From Herbiconiux oxytropis (lineage in GTDB: Bacteria > Actinomycetota > Actinomycetes > Actinomycetales > Microbacteriaceae), in assembly GCF_024979315.1 (NCBI RefSeq), contig NZ_JANLCK010000002.1:530984-594983 (forward strand): a stretch of DNA of 64,000 nt, in the 5' to 3' direction. This document shows, piece by piece, positions 27,474-35,654 of the stretch. A program made the position numbers and the translations under genes. Positions within the stretch are counted from its first letter, which is position 1. The number at the start of each line of letters is the position of its first letter. The notes beneath the pieces are model-generated. The model searched no databases. It was given only the letters and a program-made list of their open reading frames with translations, and was not told the origin of the DNA.

Positions 27474-28787
27474 ATGCGAAGGAAATCGAATGGTCTGCCA
27501 CCCGGCCGTCTCGCTCGTGCGGTAGCTGCTGCTGGGTCGATCGCCCTCACGGCAGGAGCAGTGCTCGTGCCGAGCGCGGCCCAGGCCGCGGAGCCGATCG
27601 CCACGGACGACAGCTACCTGATCAGCGCCGACACGTTCTTCTCCACGGCGGTCGGAGCGGGGCTGCTGGCGAACGACCTGGGGATCGACCTGTCGGCACT
27701 CGCCGTGGTGCAGACGGGGCCGGCGCACGGCGCGTTGTCGCCCATCGGAGCGGGCGGATCGTTCACGTATCAGCCCGATGCCGGGTTCGTCGGAGTGGAC
27801 GTGTTCACGTACTGCCTCAAACTGCTGCCCGGCACGCCGTGCCTCGGTGCGAGCGCCACGGTGACACTGCAGGTCGACGGGGTGATCGAGCGCATCGGGG
27901 GTGCCGACCGGTACGCGGTCTCCGCAGCGGTGTCGGCGCAGAAGTTCCCCACGGGGGTCGACGTGGCTTACGTGGCCTCCGGGGCGGTGTTCCCCGATGC
28001 GCTGTCGGCCTCGGCTGCTGCCGGAGACGGCGGCGGGCCGGTGCTGCTCGTCACCAAGGACTCCGTGCCGGGAGCCGTGGCGGCCGAGCTCGAGCGCCTC
28101 GATCCGAAGCGGATCGTGGTGACCGGTGGCACCGACACCGTCTCCGCAGTGGTCCAGACGGCGCTCGCCGCGTATTCCCCGGTGGTCGCGCGCATCGGTG
28201 GCGCCGATCGCTATGCGGTCTCCGCGGCGATCTCGGCCGGCGCGTTCGACCCGAAGCGGCCTGTGGTCTACGTGGCCTCCGGAGGCGTGTTCCCCGACGC
28301 GCTGTCGGGCTCCGCGGCGGCCGGCGCGAAGGGTGGGCCCGTGCTGCTGGTGAGGAAGGATGCGATCCCCGGCGAGGTGAAGTCCGAGCTCGATCGCCTC
28401 GATCCGGCGACCATCGTCGTGCTCGGCGGCACCAGCACGGTGGCGCAGAGCGTGGAGGCCGAGTTGCGTTCGATGGCGCCGACCACCCGCATCGAGGGCG
28501 CCGATCGCTATGCCGTCTCGGCGAGCATCACCGCCACCTACTTCGGGTCGCCCGACACCCGCACGGTGTACGTGGCCTCGGGGCAGGTGTTCCCGGATGC
28601 GCTGTCCGGGTCGGCGGCTGCGATCCGCAACGGCGCCCCGGTGCTCCTCGTGCAGAAGGACGGTGTCCCCTCGCTCGTCGCACTCGAGCTCGACCGGCTG
28701 AAGCCTTCGCGCGTCGTGGTGCTCGGCGGCCCGGACACCGTGTCGGAGGCGACCTACCGGGAGCTCGCCGAGCGCTCTCGCGGCTAG
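27474..28787 (+). CDS. Secreted Ig-like/CWB2 cell-wall protein
   Basis: 437 residues: signal peptide to about residue 39 (AAQAAEP), a cadherin-like/Big-type domain about 42-130 (TDDSYLISADTFF, SFTYQPDAGFVG), then three CWB2 repeats (about 137-437), each starting R-I-x-G-A-D-R-Y. CWB2 repeats bind secondary wall polymers in clostridia; the same role is inferred here. Unlike the other three CWB2 proteins in the window, the last repeat lacks the Cys pair. GAAGGAG six bases before 27474 decides the start over the upstream ATG at 27438. Partner or ligand unknown. Confidence 0.85.
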   Translation: MRRKSNGLPPGRLARAVAAAGSIALTAGAVLVPSAAQAAEPIATDDSYLISADTFFSTAVGAGLLANDLGIDLSALAVVQTGPAHGALSPIGAGGSFTYQPDAGFVGVDVFTYCLKLLPGTPCLGASATVTLQVDGVIERIGGADRYAVSAAVSAQKFPTGVDVAYVASGAVFPDALSASAAAGDGGGPVLLVTKDSVPGAVAAELERLDPKRIVVTGGTDTVSAVVQTALAAYSPVVARIGGADRYAVSAAISAGAFDPKRPVVYVASGGVFPDALSGSAAAGAKGGPVLLVRKDAIPGEVKSELDRLDPATIVVLGGTSTVAQSVEAELRSMAPTTRIEGADRYAVSASITATYFGSPDTRTVYVASGQVFPDALSGSAAAIRNGAPVLLVQKDGVPSLVALELDRLKPSRVVVLGGPDTVSEATYRELAERSRG

Positions 28788-28796
28788 ATTGGGGGC

Positions 28797-29078
28797 ATGG
28801 AACCGCTGCAGCGGGTGACCGCACCCACCGTCGACGTGCTGTCGATCCTCCTCGAGAGCGCGGGACCGGTGTTCGGGCTCGAGATCATGAAGCGGTCGGG
28901 GCGGCCCTCCGGCACCGTCTACCCCATCCTCGAGCGGCTCGAGCGACAGGGGTGGATCTCCTCGGAGTGGGAGGAGCACACCGACACGCAACTGCGCCGG
29001 CGTCGCGTCTACACCTTCACGCCCGAGGGTGCTGTCGCGGCGCGCGAGGTGGTGGCACGGGCGCAGGGAGCGTCGTAG
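28797..29078 (+). CDS. PadR-family transcriptional regulator (short form)
   Basis: A 93-residue winged-helix protein: VDVLSILLESAGPVFGLEIM, RPSGTVYPILERLERQGWI and RRRVYTFTPEG are the PadR recognition pattern. The C-terminal dimerisation helix is short. It starts only 9 bases after the CWB2 gene stop and 9 bases before a VOC gene, so the three could share a transcript. Target unknown; PadR proteins commonly control a neighbouring transporter or detoxification gene. Confidence 0.82.
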   Translation: MEPLQRVTAPTVDVLSILLESAGPVFGLEIMKRSGRPSGTVYPILERLERQGWISSEWEEHTDTQLRRRRVYTFTPEGAVAAREVVARAQGAS

Positions 29079-29087
29079 GGTGTGCGC

Positions 29088-29501
29088 ATGATCGGATCGC
29101 TCGACGTCGTCGTCCTGGACTGCCCCGACCCGGCCGCGCTGGCCGGGTTCTACGCCGAGGTGCTCGGCATGCGAATCGTGCCCGACGACGAGGGGCCCGG
29201 CGACGGAGGCGAGGATGACGCAGCCGAGGCCGGCGACGGCATCGACTGGGTGGAGATCGGGCGTCCTGGCGCAGATTCCGTGCTCGCCTTCCAGCGGGTC
29301 GCCGACTACACGCCGCCCGAGTGGCCGGGCCAGCGGGTGCCGCAGCAGCTGCACCTCGACATCAGGGTCGACGACCTCGACACCGGCGAGGCGGCGCTGC
29401 TCGCGCTCGGAGCGACCGCCACGGGAGAGGGCGAGGAGACGTTCCGGGTGTACCTCGATCCGGCCGGGCATCCGTTCTGCCTGGTCTCGTCCGCCGACTG
29501 A
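29088..29501 (+). CDS. VOC-family glyoxalase-like protein
   Basis: A 137-residue single-domain glyoxalase-like protein of the type common in actinobacteria: starts with LDVVVLDCPDPAALAGFYAE, has PQQLHLDIRVDDLDTGEAAL with the metal-type His, and ends in VYLDPAGHPFCLV. An acidic insertion (DDEGPGDGGEDDAAEAGDG) is unusual. ATG 29088 is chosen over a GTG two codons earlier. Substrate unknown. Confidence 0.83.
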   Translation: MIGSLDVVVLDCPDPAALAGFYAEVLGMRIVPDDEGPGDGGEDDAAEAGDGIDWVEIGRPGADSVLAFQRVADYTPPEWPGQRVPQQLHLDIRVDDLDTGEAALLALGATATGEGEETFRVYLDPAGHPFCLVSSAD

Positions 29502-29546
29502 GACCGGTCAGCCGGCGCGGGTGACGTCATCCTGGGCGCCGTGCCG

Positions 29547-30419
29547 TCAGGCGGCGGCGGGCCGCAGCAGGATCGTGTTGTCCCACGGATCGGCCACGGT
29601 CACCGTGCGGCCGTCGTCGCGGGTCTGCAGGCCGTGATGCCGTAGGCGCTCGTGCGTGGCGCCGAGCGACTCGGCATCCGGGAGCACGATCTCGACCTGG
29701 CCGAGCCCGAGGGTGGGCTGCCGTCGGCCGGCGCCCGCGGAGTTCCAGACGTTCATGGCCATGTGGTGGTGGTATCCGCCGGCGCTCACGAAGAGCGCGC
29801 TCGGGCCGAACGCGGTCGTGACCTCGAAGCCGAGCTTGTCGACGTAGAAGTCGCGGGCCTCGGGCACGTCGCCGACCGAGAGGTGCACGTGCCCGATCGA
29901 CGCGCCGCCCACCCGCGGGTCGGCGACCACGGCCTCGGTGAGGTGCTCCTGGAGGAAGGCGTTCGGGTCGAGGTAGAGGGTCGACATCTCGAGCTGCCCG
30001 TGGGTCCAGCTCCAGGTGCTGCGGTCGCGGTCCCAGTAGAGCTCGACCCCGTTGCCCTCGGGGTCGGTGAAGTAGAAGGCCTTCGAGACGAGGTGGTCGG
30101 AGGAGCCGGTGAAGGAGTTCGGGAAGCGCTGGGCCACGGAGTACACCGATGCTGCGAGGGCCTCCTCGGTCTCGAACACGATGGCGGTGTGGAACAGACC
30201 CGCCTCGCGAGGCCCCGGATTCCTCAGCTCGGGGGCGTGCTCCAGCACCATCGACGGCACGCCGCCGCGGCCGAGCACGGCGAGACCGCCCTGCTGCGAG
30301 ATCACGTCGAGCGCCACGGCGTCGCGGTAGTAGGCCACCATGCGGTCGAGGTCGCCGACGCGGAGCGTGACGGCCCCCATGGTGGTGGCGGGGGCGAGGA
30401 GGTCGGCTGCGTTCGTCAT
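29547..30419 (-). CDS. Two-domain VOC protein, CatE-like ring-cleavage dioxygenase
   Basis: 290 residues with two VOC modules (about 15-130 and 170-287). The size and order match Bacillus CatE/MhqO-type catechol-2,3-dioxygenases. Candidate metal ligands are His in LFHTAIVF, His in GHVHLSV and Glu in LGQVEIVLP. The family opens catechol or hydroquinone rings in the cytoplasm for quinone detoxification. The candidate operator ACAA-CAC-TTGT-AGGA-ACAA lies just before the start. It follows the S8 protease gene on the same strand after 26 bases. Confidence 0.78.
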   Translation of the reverse strand: MTNAADLLAPATTMGAVTLRVGDLDRMVAYYRDAVALDVISQQGGLAVLGRGGVPSMVLEHAPELRNPGPREAGLFHTAIVFETEEALAASVYSVAQRFPNSFTGSSDHLVSKAFYFTDPEGNGVELYWDRDRSTWSWTHGQLEMSTLYLDPNAFLQEHLTEAVVADPRVGGASIGHVHLSVGDVPEARDFYVDKLGFEVTTAFGPSALFVSAGGYHHHMAMNVWNSAGAGRRQPTLGLGQVEIVLPDAESLGATHERLRHHGLQTRDDGRTVTVADPWDNTILLRPAAA

Positions 30420-30426
30420 GCCGGTT

Positions 30427-30445
30427 ACAACACTTGTAGGAACAA
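30427..30445. promoter_or_regulatory. Candidate MarR-type operator before the CatE-like gene
   Basis: ACAACACTTGTAGGAACAA contains two overlapping inverted repeats sharing TTGT: ACAA-CAC-TTGT and TTGT-AGGA-ACAA. It lies 8-26 bases upstream of the start codon in a locally AT-richer spot. MarR-family repressors control catE-type genes in other bacteria. No MarR gene is seen nearby. Confidence 0.45.
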
Positions 30446-32665
30446 CTAAATTCCCGACGAGACCCGCCGCCGGTGACGGCGCAGCCCCAGCACGCCGGCG
30501 AGCAGCGCGAGCGAGCCCAGCGCCGTGACCGAGGTCGCGGTGACGGCGAGCTGCACGGCCTGGACGGTCTCGACCCCCGTGGCCGCGAGAGCGGCGGGCA
30601 CCGGAGCCGGGGCCGGCGCCGGGGTGGGCGCGGGCACGGGTGCAGCCGGGAGCGCCTCGAGTGCGGCGAGCGCGTCGAGGAGGCCGGTTCCGTGCACGTC
30701 GGCAGCGGTGAGGTTGAGATAGGGGTTCGTCATGGCCGAGGTGGTGCCCTTCAGAGCGGCCTTCACCTCGTCGGCGCTCGACTGCGGCGAGTGCTGCAGC
30801 GCGAGGGCGGCCACGCCCGCGGCGTTCGGAGACGCGGCCGAGGTGCCGGAGAAGCGGTAGGCGCCGTCGGGCCCGGCGGGAGCGGCGAAGAACGACGTCT
30901 GCGCCGCGTCGAGCGACGTGAGGTCGGGCTTCGCGCGCGTCGCCGGCTCGGGGAGCGGGAGCGACGGGCTGCCGTCGGTCTGCACCGCGCCGAACAGGTG
31001 CTTCACCGGGCCGACCGAGGAGAATCCCTCAGCGATCGTGGGGGTGCGGTAGTCGGCCGCCCCGATCGAGAGCACGTTCTCGTCGGCGGTGTGCCCGAAG
31101 ATGTTCGGCCCGACCGTCACACCCTCACCCGAGATGTAGTGCTCGAGACCCTGCACGGTGCCCGATTCGTCTTCGGTGAACACGAACTTGAAGCCAGGGG
31201 TGATGGCCGCGCGGTCGGTGAGCTCGCGCACCACGACCACGCCATAGAGGCCGGCAGCCGGGAGCGCGCCGCTGAACGCGGCGGACGGGATGGTGCTGTC
31301 GGGCTGCTGGCCGAGCACCTCGAAGGCTCCGGCGGCCGTGACGAGGCCCGGCCGGATGCGTGCGGTCACGCCGTTCACGGGCTCGGCCCAGTTGAGCACC
31401 ATCGAGAACTCCCCCCGGCCGTTGTTCTCGGCGAGGATGCCGTTCGTGGCGTCGGGCTCTGCGGCGCTGCCGAAGTTGTGGCAGTCGACGGCCACGGGTG
31501 CCGCGGCGACGACGACGGCCTCGGGGCAGGCCATCGGCACGAAGGCGTCGGCCGCCCAGCCGCCGATGGCGTGCCCGGCCGAGGGGTTGCCCACCCAGCC
31601 GTACTCGTTGTAGTTGTCGGCGGCCGAGATGTAGAGCACGCCGTGCTCGGTGGCGTAGTCGATGGCGAGGCCGAGCTCACCCGACTGGTACATCGGCTCG
31701 ACGGTGGTGTAGTTCACGTCGTCGACGATCACGTCGGCACCGGCATCCGTGAGCTGCACGATGCTCGCGGCGAAACCGCTCACGCTGGGCTCCGCCGTGG
31801 AGAAGAGGATGCGCGCACCGGGTGCGACGCCGTGCAGGAGCTGGGCCATGGCGCGGCCCTCGTCGGTGCCGCCCGCGGCGTCGTTCAGCACCACGACCGG
31901 CTCGGTGAACCCGCAGGGGTTGCCAGGTCCGGGGAGCACGCCGAGCGCGACGTCCTGCGCCGCGGTGGTCACCGGCTTCGCGGAGGTGTCGAAGGAGTCC
32001 GAGATGACACCGACGGTGACGCCGGTGCCGTCGACACCGAAACGGGCGCGCGCCTCGTCGGAATGCAGCACCGGGTCGACGTCGACCGGGATGCTGCGGC
32101 ACGAGGCGTCGGGCGCGGCGGCGGCTGATGCTCCGGATGACGGGGATCCGGCCTGCGCCGTGGCGAGAACGGCGCCGCTCGCCCCCACGGAGGGGGCGAG
32201 GTCCGTGGCGATCGATGTGACGCCGGGCACCGCCGCGAGCGCGGCGAGGTCGGCGGGCGTGATCCAGACGGTCACCCGGGGCAGCACCGGTGAGACCGCG
32301 GCGACCTCGCCGAGCCCGGCCAAGGCGGCGAGCTGCGCGGCATCCGGAGCGGCGGCGAAGGTGGCGGTGACGCTCACACGCTCGGCCTCGTCGACCTGCA
32401 GGCTGCCGGCGCCCTCTGCGGCCACCGCGAGGGCTGCGGCGGTCTCGGGCGAGGAGGGTGCAGAGGCGGTGGCGGCGAGCACCTCGAGTTGAGGCGACAG
32501 GACAGCGGGGGCGGTGCCCGGATCTGCGGGGGCGGCGCCCGGATCGGCGGAACCGGCCGGTGCGGGCAGCTCGGTCGCGGCCGCCCCGGAGGCGGCGGCG
32601 GAAGCACCGAGCAGCAGCCCCGCGAGCGCGATGGCGGCCGGCATGGTCAGAAGGCGTGATCGCAC
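30446..32665 (-). CDS. Secreted S8/S53-like serine peptidase with LAATG sorting signal
   Basis: 739 residues: signal peptide (about 1-30), Ala-rich prodomain, then a subtilase-fold domain with Asp in VGVISDSFDTS (about 223), DEGRAM (about 267-272) where ordinary subtilisins carry His, Asp in VIVDDVNY, and the Ser in FSGTSAASPNAAG. This arrangement resembles the S53-like branch with a Glu-Asp-Ser triad. A Pro/Ala linker leads to LAATG, a membrane segment and RRHRRR, a class E-type sortase signal. GTG 32665 has GGGAG seven bases upstream, better than GTG 32713. Probably a wall-bound protease. Confidence 0.82.
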   Translation of the reverse strand: MRSRLLTMPAAIALAGLLLGASAAASGAAATELPAPAGSADPGAAPADPGTAPAVLSPQLEVLAATASAPSSPETAAALAVAAEGAGSLQVDEAERVSVTATFAAAPDAAQLAALAGLGEVAAVSPVLPRVTVWITPADLAALAAVPGVTSIATDLAPSVGASGAVLATAQAGSPSSGASAAAAPDASCRSIPVDVDPVLHSDEARARFGVDGTGVTVGVISDSFDTSAKPVTTAAQDVALGVLPGPGNPCGFTEPVVVLNDAAGGTDEGRAMAQLLHGVAPGARILFSTAEPSVSGFAASIVQLTDAGADVIVDDVNYTTVEPMYQSGELGLAIDYATEHGVLYISAADNYNEYGWVGNPSAGHAIGGWAADAFVPMACPEAVVVAAAPVAVDCHNFGSAAEPDATNGILAENNGRGEFSMVLNWAEPVNGVTARIRPGLVTAAGAFEVLGQQPDSTIPSAAFSGALPAAGLYGVVVVRELTDRAAITPGFKFVFTEDESGTVQGLEHYISGEGVTVGPNIFGHTADENVLSIGAADYRTPTIAEGFSSVGPVKHLFGAVQTDGSPSLPLPEPATRAKPDLTSLDAAQTSFFAAPAGPDGAYRFSGTSAASPNAAGVAALALQHSPQSSADEVKAALKGTTSAMTNPYLNLTAADVHGTGLLDALAALEALPAAPVPAPTPAPAPAPVPAALAATGVETVQAVQLAVTATSVTALGSLALLAGVLGLRRHRRRVSSGI

Positions 32666-32773
32666 GGAACAACTCCCCGAAGTCGTTGGCAGAGGCGCCT
32701 CGCTCGGCGCCACCTCCGACTCTAGGGCCGTGCCCGAGCGCTCGAGCGCCCGGGCACGGGGAACCCCGTCGGG

Positions 32774-34507
32774 CTACTCGAGGAGTTTGCCGACCGTGGC
32801 GACGTCGCGCATGAGGGCCGCGATGTCGTCGGGGATCGCGGGGATGCTCTCGCGCGTGATGCCGCCGGAGGGGCTCCAGACGAGGTTGACCTGCAGCGAC
32901 TCGTCGAGCTCGGGGTAGTCGCTGCGGTTGTGACAGCCCCGGGACTCGCGCCGCTCGATCGCGGCCTCGAGGGTGGCGCGGGCTGCGAGGGCAGCCGACT
33001 TGAGATCGAAGGCGTGCGCCAGATCCTGGTAGCCGGCGATGTCGGGGTGCACGCCGATGTCGGCGATCCGTGCCTCGATGGCGTCGAGCTCGGCGAGCCC
33101 GGCCAGGAGTCCCTCCTCCGAGCGCACCACGCCGGCATGCTCCGTCATGGTGTTGCGGATGGCGCGCTGCAGCGCCCGCACGTTCTCGTCGCCGTCGGCC
33201 GCCAGCAGCGCCGCGATCTCGTCGCGCGCCACTCCGACCGCCGCGGCGGAGCGCTTCTGCGCCGGAAGGGAGGCCGAGTACGAGGCCGCCGCCTGCCCCA
33301 CGATCCGCCCGAAGACGAGCAGTTCGATGAGCGAGTTGCCGCCCAGCCGGTTCGCGCCGTGCAGGCCCGACGAGGCCTCGCCGATCGCGTAGAGGCCCGG
33401 CACGTCGGTGCCGTGGTCCTCCGGCCGCACCCACACGCCGCCCATGGAGTAGTGCGCGGTGGGCGCGATCTCGATCGGCTCCTTCGTGATGTCGAGCATC
33501 TGCAGCTCGAGCATCGTCTGGTAGACCCGCGGCAGGCGGGTCATGATCGTCTCGCGCGGCAGGTGCGAGACGTCGAGCCAGACACCGCCGTTCGGTGTGC
33601 CGCGCCCCTCTTTGATCTCGGTGTAGGCCGCGAGGGCCACCCGGTCGCGGGTCGACAGCTCCATGCGCTCGGGGTCGTAGCGCTCCATGAAGCGCTCGCC
33701 GAGGCCGTTGCGCAGGATGCCGCCCTCGCCGCGCGCCGCCTCGGAGATGAGGGTGCCGGCGGCGTTCTCGGGCTCGATGATGCCGGAGGGGTGGAACTGC
33801 ACGAGCTCGGGGTCGCGGAGCCGCCCACCGGCCTCGACGGCCAGGCGGAACGAGTCGCCCGTGTTCTCGTCGCGTCGCGAGGAGGTGCGGCGCCAGATGC
33901 GGTTGTGGCCGCCGGCGGCGAGGATGACGGCGTCGGCGTGGATGAGGTAGCGCGTGCCGTCTTCGAGGTCGAAGCCGTAGGCGCCGAAGACCGCGCCGTC
34001 GTCGTTCACGAGGATGCGCGTGACGTAGACCGTGTCGAGGATCGGGATCTCGAGCTGGGCGGCGCGGTTGACCAGGGTGCGCTGGATCTCGAGCCCCGTG
34101 TAGTCGCCCGCGAAGGCGGTGCGGCGGTAGGTGTGGGCGCCGAAGAAGCGCTGCGAGATGCGGCCGTCCTCCTCGCGGGCGAACGGCATGCCGTAGCGCT
34201 CGAGATCCTGGATGCCGCGGGCGGCGCCCTCGGTCACGATCTGGACGGTGTGCGGGTTGGCGAGCAGGTAGCTCTCTTTGAGGGTGTCTGCGGCGTGCTG
34301 CTGCCAGCTGTCGTCGGGGTCCATCGTGGAGAGGGCGGCGTTGATGCCGCCGGCGGCGAGCGAGGTGTGCGCATCGCTCTTGGCGCGCTTGCCGAGGGCC
34401 AGCACGTCGACCCCGGCCTCGGCGAGCTCGATGGCTGCGCGCAGGCCCGATCCGCCGGTGCCGATCACGAGCACAGTGGTGGAGATCTGTCGTTCGGAGG
34501 AAGTCAT
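32774..34507 (-). CDS. FAD-dependent SdhA/fumarate reductase-type flavoprotein
   Basis: 577 residues of the succinate dehydrogenase/fumarate reductase/L-aspartate oxidase family. Seen: FAD-binding GTGGSGLRAAIELAEAG near the start, HTSLAAGGINAAL, LVQFHPSGI with the substrate-region His, IAPTAHYSMGGV, and YAIGEASSGLHGANRLGGNS. The C-terminal capping region with RGCHNRSDYPE is also present. No iron-sulfur or cytochrome subunit is adjacent, so it may be an orphan reductase subunit or act alone like NadB. It is divergent from a LysR gene with a 70-base AT-rich promoter gap and is likely its target. Confidence 0.82.
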   Translation of the reverse strand: MTSSERQISTTVLVIGTGGSGLRAAIELAEAGVDVLALGKRAKSDAHTSLAAGGINAALSTMDPDDSWQQHAADTLKESYLLANPHTVQIVTEGAARGIQDLERYGMPFAREEDGRISQRFFGAHTYRRTAFAGDYTGLEIQRTLVNRAAQLEIPILDTVYVTRILVNDDGAVFGAYGFDLEDGTRYLIHADAVILAAGGHNRIWRRTSSRRDENTGDSFRLAVEAGGRLRDPELVQFHPSGIIEPENAAGTLISEAARGEGGILRNGLGERFMERYDPERMELSTRDRVALAAYTEIKEGRGTPNGGVWLDVSHLPRETIMTRLPRVYQTMLELQMLDITKEPIEIAPTAHYSMGGVWVRPEDHGTDVPGLYAIGEASSGLHGANRLGGNSLIELLVFGRIVGQAAASYSASLPAQKRSAAAVGVARDEIAALLAADGDENVRALQRAIRNTMTEHAGVVRSEEGLLAGLAELDAIEARIADIGVHPDIAGYQDLAHAFDLKSAALAARATLEAAIERRESRGCHNRSDYPELDESLQVNLVWSPSGGITRESIPAIPDDIAALMRDVATVGKLLE

Positions 34508-34577
34508 GCTTCGACGCTATGCCTCGCCGTGAGATTACTCCAATGCATATATCTGCTCAGCGCGATGCGCATAGGCT

Positions 34578-35516
34578 ATGAAGATGAACCTCGAGCAGCT
34601 CCGCAGTTTCGTGGAGGTCGCCCGCCTCGGCCACTTCACCCAGGCCGCCGAACAGCTGCACCTGGCCCAGCCCTCGCTCAGCCGGCAGATCGCATCGCTC
34701 GAGCAGGATCTGGGCGCGGAGCTGTTCCACCGCGCCCGCGGGGGCAGCACGCTCACCACCGCGGGGGAGTCGCTGCTGCCGCTCGCCCGGCGCATGCTCG
34801 CCGACGCGGAGTCGGTGCGGCGCGAGCTCGCCGAGCTCGCCGGGCTCGAACGCGGTCGCGTGCGGCTCGGCGCCACGCCGACGCTGTGCATCAGTCTCGT
34901 GGCCGAGGTGCTGAGCGCTTTCCATGCCGAGCATCCGGCCATCGAGCTGCACCTCTCGGAGCACGGCTCCCGCCGGCTGCTCGACGAGCTCGAGAGCGGT
35001 GAGCTCGACCTCGCGCTCATCACCACCTCCGACGCGGGATCGGCCGAGCGCTTCCGGGTGACGCCGCTGCTCGAGGAGGAGCTCGTGGTGATCTCGTCGG
35101 CGGCCGCGCCGGCGGTGACCCGAGGGGCGAGCATCCGGCTGCGGGAGGTGGCCCGGCTGCCCCAGATCGTGTTCAGCTCGAGCTACGACCTCCGCAGCGC
35201 GACCGACGCCGCCTTCGCCGCAGCGGGACTCGAGCCCGAGGTGGTGCTCGAGGGGGCCGAGATGGATGCCGTGCTGCGCTTCGTGGAGCGTGGCCTCGGC
35301 GTGGCGATCGTGCCCGCGATGGTGCTCATCGACCGGCCGGGGCTCCGCTCGGTGCGGCTCGAGGGGCCCGTGCTCACGAGGTCGATCTCGCTCGCGCGGC
35401 CGCGCGACGTGGCGCCGACGAGCGCCGTGGAGGTCATGCAGCAGACGATCGCCGACACGGCGGCGGCGTTCGCCTCCCGGGCAGGCGCGTCGATGCGCTC
35501 GGTGAGGGGGGCCTGA
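34578..35516 (+). CDS. LysR-family transcriptional regulator
   Basis: 312 residues. The N-terminal helix-turn-helix has FVEVARLGHFTQAAEQLHLA and PSLSRQIASLEQDLGAELF. The rest is the two-lobed effector-binding domain (VRLGATPTLCISLVAEVLSA, GLGVAIVPAMVLI). LysR regulators usually activate the divergent gene, here the FAD flavoprotein, in response to a small effector. The shared 70-base intergenic region holds ATGCATATAT and ATGCGCAT as possible contact sites. A dispersed palindromic repeat follows 28 bases after the stop. Confidence 0.88.
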   Translation: MKMNLEQLRSFVEVARLGHFTQAAEQLHLAQPSLSRQIASLEQDLGAELFHRARGGSTLTTAGESLLPLARRMLADAESVRRELAELAGLERGRVRLGATPTLCISLVAEVLSAFHAEHPAIELHLSEHGSRRLLDELESGELDLALITTSDAGSAERFRVTPLLEEELVVISSAAAPAVTRGASIRLREVARLPQIVFSSSYDLRSATDAAFAAAGLEPEVVLEGAEMDAVLRFVERGLGVAIVPAMVLIDRPGLRSVRLEGPVLTRSISLARPRDVAPTSAVEVMQQTIADTAAAFASRAGASMRSVRGA

Positions 35517-35543
35517 CGCGGGTCGGGGAGTGATCCACTTCCT

Positions 35544-35607
35544 CGACTTGACAGTAGATGCGCCGAAAGCCGTCGACTTGGCACATCTTGTGTCAAGTCG
35601 ACGGCTT
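35544..35607. repeat. Dispersed intergenic palindromic element, copy 2
   Basis: Left arm CGACTTGACAGTAGATGCGCC (from 35544) plus the core ACTTGGCACATCTTGTGTCAAGT (35576-35598). Here AAGCCGTCGACTTG and CAAGTCGACGGCTT extend the core to an 18-bp hairpin with one G-T pair. The right outer arm of copy 1 is missing. It lies between the convergent LysR and HtaA-CWB2 genes. Confidence 0.85.
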
Positions 35608-35654
35608 CCAGCCCGGCGCGCCCGTGGGGGACGCGCGCTAGGCGCTCAGGATGC

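Noticed and set aside
27390..29471. Long upstream extension of the PHP-domain frame
   Set aside because: It lies antisense to the CWB2, PadR and VOC genes. The ATG at 27389 with GGAGGG is the correct start.
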